From the NCBI RefSeq assembly GCF_000970675.1, contig NZ_LAJA01000011.1, positions 19,972 to 83,971 of the forward strand: DNA of 64,000 nucleotides, given 5' to 3'. The notes below the pieces were generated by a model. The model worked only from the letters and a program-made list of their open reading frames with translations. It was not told the DNA's origin and did not search any database. Below, piece after piece: positions 59,626 through 64,000 of the stretch. The stretch comes from Domibacillus tundrae. Its GTDB lineage: Bacteria; Bacillota; Bacilli; Bacillales; Domibacillaceae. A program made the position numbers and the translations under genes. Every line of letters begins with the position of its first letter. The stretch's first letter is position 1.

Positions 59626-59664
59626 CATGATATGATAAGAAAAAGAAACGTTCTGGAGGGCAAA

Positions 59665-60438
59665 ATGGACGAACTTATTCAAAAAATACAATCGATTGGC
59701 TTTAATCAATACGAATCAAAAGCGTATGTCACACTTGTGAAAATCGGAACATCAACAGCGTATCAAGTCAGCAAAGAATCCGGCATACCGCGGGCGCGCG
59801 TATATGATGTACTGAAAAGTTTGTCTGCCCAAGGAGTGGTGATTCAAGAAGAAATAAACGACAGTGTTTATTATTCACCCCTGCCGGTGGATGTTTTTTT
59901 GTCCTCTATTCAATCCGAGTGGGAAACGACATTTTCATCTATCCACGAATCATTAAAAATGTTAGAGGCGGTTCAGCCGGTTCCGGATAACCGGGTTGCG
60001 TCCATTCAAGGAAAGGAATCAATTCTTGCATTTTGTGAAACACTTCTAAAAAAAGCCAAACGAAAAGTGATTATTTCTTTATGGAGCGAGATGTATGAAA
60101 TGCTAGAACCGCTCTTGAAAGAAGCAGCGCATCGTTGTAAGATGAAGGGTATTGTTTTTCAAGTAATCAATCCGATCACTGGACTTGATTTGCATCGCCA
60201 GACAAGTTTTGTTGAGCAGATTGGGCATAAAAAGTGGTTTATTTTATCCGTTGATGGCAGCGAAATGTTATATGGTCCATCTGTAGAACAGCGCGATAAC
60301 GCTTTTTATACGGATGATCCGGTTCATATTTATTTGCTTGAAAATTATGTATGGCACGATATATTAGTCAATCGCCTTGTGAAGGAAAAAGAAATGGAAA
60401 ACTGGATTTCCGCCGAGAGGGATGCATTTTTTAATTAG
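59665..60438 (+). CDS. TrmB-family transcriptional regulator
   Basis: The 257-residue protein has an N-terminal winged helix ([35 protein letters not shown]) and a C-terminal effector domain of the TrmB/PLD-like type. TrmB regulators usually respond to sugars, but many have other ligands. The ATG at 59665 follows CTGGAGGG. The divergent TSUP gene and shared inverted repeat suggest it controls that exporter. Confidence 0.87.
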   Translation: MDELIQKIQSIGFNQYESKAYVTLVKIGTSTAYQVSKESGIPRARVYDVLKSLSAQGVVIQEEINDSVYYSPLPVDVFLSSIQSEWETTFSSIHESLKMLEAVQPVPDNRVASIQGKESILAFCETLLKKAKRKVIISLWSEMYEMLEPLLKEAAHRCKMKGIVFQVINPITGLDLHRQTSFVEQIGHKKWFILSVDGSEMLYGPSVEQRDNAFYTDDPVHIYLLENYVWHDILVNRLVKEKEMENWISAERDAFFN

Positions 60439-60455
60439 AAAGAGGAGATGTAATT

Positions 60456-61829
60456 GTGGCAAAGATTCAAACTCCGGTCAAAAAAGGAGATACCGTTCAC
60501 GTATCGGTTACTGATTTAACACATGAAGGAAAAGGGGTAGCGAAAGTTGAAGGCTACCCGTTATTTATAGAAGGCATTCTGCCGGGTGAAACAGGAGAGA
60601 TTGAAGTAACAAAATTAAACAAAGGCTACGGCTTTGCGAGACTCATCCGCCTGGACCAGGCATCGCCGGAACGGGTAGAGCCGCCTTGTCCGGTATACGA
60701 CGAATGCGGCGGCTGCCAGCTTCAGCACTTGTCTTATGCGGGACAGATGGAGATGAAATACAATCAGGTCCGCAGCGTGATCGACCGGATCGCCAAACTG
60801 CCGGACGTGCCCGTTCATCCGGTGCTCGGCATGAACGATCCGTGGCGCTACCGGAATAAAGCACAGGTGCCAGTCGGTTTGTCCGGCGGCCGGATTGTCG
60901 CCGGATTTTATAAAAAACGCTCGCATGAGATCATTGATATGACCGAATGCTTGATTCAGCACGAAGAAAGTGACACGATCATTCAAAAAGTGAAAGACGT
61001 CTGCTCGGCGAATGGGGTTATGCCATACGATGAACAGCGTCATAAAGGCGTGATTCGCCACGTCATGGCACGGATTGGCTACCAAACCGGCGAGAAAATG
61101 GCTGTGCTTATTACGCGCACAAATGAGCTACCGAATGAAGCCGCAATCGTGGAAGGCATCCGTGCCGCTGTCCCCGGGATTACATCTATCGTTCAAAATG
61201 TGAATCCTGACAAAACGAACGTCATTTTCGGCAGCCGGACAAGGACGCTGTACGGAGAAGACGTCATTTATGACACGATCGGCAGCGTGAAATTCGCGAT
61301 TTCCGCCCGTTCGTTTTATCAGGTCAATCCGGTTCAGACGGAAGTGCTTTATAACAAAGCGCTGGAGTATGCCGGGCTGACTGGGGAAGAAACGGTTATC
61401 GACGCTTACTGTGGGATTGGCACCATTTCACTCTTTCTGGCGCAAAAAGCAAAACAGGTTTACGGAGTCGAGATCGTCCCGCAGGCCATTGAAGATGCCG
61501 AGCAAAACGCGGAACTAAACGGTATCACCAATGCTTATTTTGAAGCGGGAAAAGCGGAAGAAGTCATTCCAGCCTGGTACAAGCAGGGCATTCGACCGGA
61601 CGTCATCGTCGTTGATCCGCCACGCAAAGGCTGCGATGAAGCGCTTCTGGAGACGATTTTAAAAATGAAGCCGAAAAAAGTCGTTTATGTATCGTGTAAT
61701 CCCGGCACACTTGCCCGGGACCTGCGTGTACTGGAAGACGGCGGCTACAAAACACGTGAAGTACAGCCGGTGGATATGTTTCCGCAGACGGTTCATGTAG
61801 AGGCAGTGGCTGTCTTAGAGTTGATCTAA
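60456..61829 (+). CDS. rlmCD: 23S rRNA (uracil-5-)-methyltransferase RlmCD
   Basis: RlmCD methylates two uridines of 23S rRNA (U747 and U1939 in E. coli numbering) using SAM. The 457-residue protein has an N-terminal TRAM domain ([18 protein letters not shown]), cysteines around [13 protein letters not shown] that can hold an iron-sulfur cluster, the SAM motif [23 protein letters not shown] and the catalytic cysteine in [16 protein letters not shown] start at 60456 behind AAAGAGGAGA. It is yefA of the B. subtilis gatCAB-dagK-yefA order. Confidence 0.94.
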   Translation: MAKIQTPVKKGDTVHVSVTDLTHEGKGVAKVEGYPLFIEGILPGETGEIEVTKLNKGYGFARLIRLDQASPERVEPPCPVYDECGGCQLQHLSYAGQMEMKYNQVRSVIDRIAKLPDVPVHPVLGMNDPWRYRNKAQVPVGLSGGRIVAGFYKKRSHEIIDMTECLIQHEESDTIIQKVKDVCSANGVMPYDEQRHKGVIRHVMARIGYQTGEKMAVLITRTNELPNEAAIVEGIRAAVPGITSIVQNVNPDKTNVIFGSRTRTLYGEDVIYDTIGSVKFAISARSFYQVNPVQTEVLYNKALEYAGLTGEETVIDAYCGIGTISLFLAQKAKQVYGVEIVPQAIEDAEQNAELNGITNAYFEAGKAEEVIPAWYKQGIRPDVIVVDPPRKGCDEALLETILKMKPKKVVYVSCNPGTLARDLRVLEDGGYKTREVQPVDMFPQTVHVEAVAVLELI

Positions 61830-61839
61830 CAAGGTTTTG

Positions 61840-61881
61840 ATGCAGGGAAAGAGTCAGATGACCACATTCCCTGCATTTTTT
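61840..61881 (+). terminator. intrinsic terminator after rlmCD
   Basis: TGCAGGGAA / TTCCCTGCA stem with six T. Confidence 0.85.
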
Positions 61882-62008
61882 GTTTCGCTAACTCTCTTTT
61901 TTCAAACTCAATATGAAGCTGTTTATTCTAGAAAACAAGGTAAAATGGAGTTGCAAAAATTAATGATCCGTTAAAAGAAAAGAGAACTTTATAAAGTAAT
62001 TGAAAAGA

Positions 62009-62061
62009 TAAAAAAGCTTATAGACCTGCCTTCATTCAGACTTTGTCCATAAGCTTTTTAG
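62009..62061. terminator. long hairpin 3' of the SET gene
   Basis: AAAAAGCTTAT and ATAAGCTTTTT arms around a 30-base loop, with A and T flanks. It is in place to end the minus-strand SET transcript. Confidence 0.6.
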
Positions 62062-62111
62062 GGATGAGCAATAAAAAACCTTTACTGCTTTGCGCTACAA
62101 TATCAATTTAT

Positions 62112-62492
62112 CTAATCAATTATCTCAAACCATAGTGAAGATTTATCTTCAGGATCGCAGTTGTAATTTACAGTGATTTCTTCGTTCTCGTTAATGTTAG
62201 CTATTGCGTAAAAGTCTATCGATAGAGCGTCTAGATTATAAACAAATACAGCGTTTGGAGTATATGAATGATTAAATAGAGATCCATATCCTAGAGCAAT
62301 CGCTGTATGCTCATAATTTTCACCCCAAGTGAAGCAGTAATCAAAAAGTATCGTCTTTTCTAAATACTTCCACTCAGTTTGGGGTGATATTAAAACAGGC
62401 GATACTTCAATAAGTTCACCTGTTTTAATATCACGAGCAGCATATACCCCTCTACCATAATTATCAGTGTTTTTTATACATATTGGTTTCAC
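62112..62492 (-). CDS. SET-domain protein
   Basis: The 126-residue protein is essentially a bare SET domain: the N-terminal GRGVYAARDIKTGELIE segment, the SAM/knot motif GSLFNHSYTPNAV and the catalytic-site NENEEITVNYN. SET proteins transfer methyl groups from SAM to lysines. The target in bacteria is unknown. It has no clear zinc-binding flank. It lies 3' of cotH with a 57-bp gap, so the two may be co-transcribed. Confidence 0.85.
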   Translation of the reverse strand: MKPICIKNTDNYGRGVYAARDIKTGELIEVSPVLISPQTEWKYLEKTILFDYCFTWGENYEHTAIALGYGSLFNHSYTPNAVFVYNLDALSIDFYAIANINENEEITVNYNCDPEDKSSLWFEIID

Positions 62493-62549
62493 AGTATTTG
62501 CCCCTTTCTGACATTCTAAAGCACGTTTTTGATGATCAGGACAATTTCT

Positions 62550-63635
62550 TCAATCAAGATCCACCAAATGTTTTTTCAAATAGCTCTGGCGTTCGCGAAT
62601 AAATTGAAAAATAAACTCGGGCTCTCCATCGAATATATCAATCGTTTTCTTTTTATAAGGATCGGAAAGGATGTGTGGTCTTAGAGCTTGATGCAGAGAA
62701 ATTATTTTATTTTCCAAATGTTCGACTGTAAATTTGGTTTCCAAAATTTTCTCCAATATATTTCGGTAAAGTTTGCGGAATTCTGGTATCTGTAGGAGGA
62801 GATAGCAAAGGTTGTTGGCTTTCTTTCCTTTAATAGGTACGTAATCGTAACGCATGACTCCACCGTCGACTTTTCGTCCCCAAGTTGCGTCATAGTCCCA
62901 GGGAATGATTTCGAACAAACCTGTCTCACTGTTTCGGTACAGTGCATAGTTGTGAGTGAACCCGTCATTGTTCATGGTACAAACGGCTCCAGCAAACCAA
63001 CATAAAAAAGTATTAATATTGAGATGGCGGGGAATTTCATCAGAAAAATCAGATAGGGGAATCGTATTGAGTTTGTTTATAAATTCATGAAGGAAAGCAT
63101 CGTCTGATTCGGTTCCTAACACTCGTCTATAACCCGAAAGAAGTGATTCTTTTCTCTTTTCATCTCTCATCAACGAAAAATTAGCATTATTATTGACAGC
63201 ATAAAAAATTGGACCGGAAGGAAGGCCTCTCTTTTCCAAGAATAGATCATCCACGGATTCCAATTGCAAATAAACACCTTTAAAAGAACCATTTCGCGTT
63301 AAATTTATATGCTGACTCTGCGGGGATAGAACACCAAGATCCTGGAAAAAATCGAAAGAAAGTTTATTACGCATAAGGGATGGGTCTCTATATTCCGCAT
63401 TGAGATGAATAATGCGGGCCCCCGAGAATCTATTTGGATCGATGAATTCCACCCGGAAAGATCTTTTTCGAAATTTTCGCGTATAGGATCCCCGGTAGGC
63501 GATGTCAATATCATATCGGTTGTTCTCCACCTCTAAATAGGCGGGAACAGGATCATCACTCCATATATCACTCCGTAAATCATTTAGATCATTTTCTTCC
63601 ATTATCAAAAAATAAGATGGAATTAGATAAGGCAT
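62550..63635 (-). CDS. cotH: CotH-family spore coat kinase
   Basis: CotH proteins are atypical protein kinases that phosphorylate coat proteins such as CotB and CotG. The 361-residue protein shows the family blocks: AYRGSYTRKFRKRSFRVEF, LNAEYRDPSLMRNKLSFDFF, the GVYLQLESVDD strand and the metal-binding IIPWDYDATWG. AAAGGACAG precedes the ATG. On the same strand upstream ends a gene with a strongly basic tail that may encode a coat substrate. Confidence 0.92.
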   Translation of the reverse strand: MPYLIPSYFLIMEENDLNDLRSDIWSDDPVPAYLEVENNRYDIDIAYRGSYTRKFRKRSFRVEFIDPNRFSGARIIHLNAEYRDPSLMRNKLSFDFFQDLGVLSPQSQHINLTRNGSFKGVYLQLESVDDLFLEKRGLPSGPIFYAVNNNANFSLMRDEKRKESLLSGYRRVLGTESDDAFLHEFINKLNTIPLSDFSDEIPRHLNINTFLCWFAGAVCTMNNDGFTHNYALYRNSETGLFEIIPWDYDATWGRKVDGGVMRYDYVPIKGKKANNLCYLLLQIPEFRKLYRNILEKILETKFTVEHLENKIISLHQALRPHILSDPYKKKTIDIFDGEPEFIFQFIRERQSYLKKHLVDLD

Positions 63636-63937
63636 AGACTCTCTGTCCTTTCCCTGATAAAACCGATATGCTCACGTTTATCTTTATTCGCCGTTACTAT
63701 CATCATTGTACGCAGCTAGTGAATAAATTGATTTTAAAGGAAACAAATTTTATTTTTGTACAATCTTTAATTGTTGACTCATTGAAGAGGTTTTCTGTTG
63801 AACTGATCTCAAATTCAAATTCGTTAACGAGCACTTACTCTTTTGAGATGCTCTTTGGACTTGGTAATAGTATTCTTTAAGCAGCAAATGCTTCCATTTG
63901 ATCAATGAGTAATTGATCAAACGGAAGCATTTTTTCA
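63636..63937. other. 302-bp gap between cotH and the partial gene
   Basis: AT-rich sequence with no frame of coding quality on either strand. A 20-bp-arm hairpin at 63885-63935 (AAATGCTTCC outer arm, GATCAA inner) is followed by T only on the + strand. No clear promoter for cotH was found. Confidence 0.4.
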
Positions 63938-64000
63938 CTATCTTCGTCTTCGTGGACCTTTTTTAGGTCCTTTACCTGGACCGGTTGATGTGTGACCGGT
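63938..64000 (-). CDS. C-terminal tail of a basic protein (partial)
   Basis: Only 20 codons and a stop are inside the window: TGHTSTGPGKGPKKGPRRRR. The Lys/Arg/Gly/Pro-rich, low-complexity tail next to cotH recalls CotG/CotB-type coat proteins, which are CotH substrates in B. subtilis. The rest of the gene is needed to decide. Confidence 0.45.
   Translation of the reverse strand, partial: TGHTSTGPGKGPKKGPRRRR

Noticed and set aside
63668..63880. 70-codon plus-strand frame followed by a hairpin with a T run
   Set aside because: There is no ribosome site and the composition is not protein-like; the hairpin alone is not enough to call a gene.

Overview
The window reads as the chromosome of an endospore-forming Bacillaceae bacterium. 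Gene order follows the Bacillus subtilis guaA-pbuG-yebEG-purEKBCSQLFMNHD-yerABC-pcrBA-ligA-yerH-gatCAB-dagK-rlmCD backbone. Leaders carry Bacillus-type guanine riboswitches, PurR boxes, a GlcT antiterminator target and a cre site, and spore-coat genes (CotH, CotY/CotZ, YheC/D) are present. The species cannot be named from the sequence alone. Almost all housekeeping genes lie on the + strand.

Layout. 1-2.1 kb: end of a thioredoxin-reductase-like gene, a DUF1540 small protein, nadE and a dispersed repeat. 2.1-22.5 kb: purine block with guaA, the PurR- and riboswitch-controlled permease pbuG, an interposed glcT-ptsG glucose PTS module, yebE-yebG, and the complete 12-gene IMP operon behind a second PurR operator and guanine riboswitch. 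22.8-32.2 kb: yerA (cre site), yerB, yerC, pcrB, pcrA, ligA, yerH. 32.3-35.1 kb: a ZIP transporter, a transposase-less mobile element flanked by a duplicated terminator, and isocitrate lyase. 35.2-44 kb: gatCAB, an esterase, a minus-strand argC-argB-argD operon without argJ, a thioredoxin-like protein and dagK. 44-60.4 kb: an accessory block between dagK and rlmCD. It holds a MarR/MFS efflux pair, a spore/envelope cluster of ATP-grasp and Mur-ligase-like enzymes with an NlpC/P60 protein and a CotY/CotZ coat protein, a YfiBC-like ABC exporter, and a TauE/SafE exporter (frameshifted) divergent from a TrmB regulator. 60.5-64 kb: rlmCD, a SET-domain protein, cotH, and the basic C-terminal tail of a probable coat protein cut by the window edge.

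How the genes work together. Purine synthesis, salvage and interconversion share two layers of control (PurR at the promoter, guanine sensing in the leader). yerB-yerH and gatCAB are conserved core functions in replication, repair and tRNA charging.

The most interesting region is 45.8-53.7 kb. A small YheC/D ATP-grasp gene and a MurF-like ligase gene are divergently transcribed from one short intergenic region with sigma-K-like -10 boxes. The same two domains are found fused in a single 723-residue protein 3 kb away. With an L-amino-acid-ligase-like ATP-grasp and a two-domain NlpC/P60 protein, this looks like an undescribed peptide or amino-acid conjugation system of the spore envelope. The second notable item is a small element (523 bp and 171 bp copies) whose two insertions are each flanked by a direct duplication of a whole intrinsic terminator.
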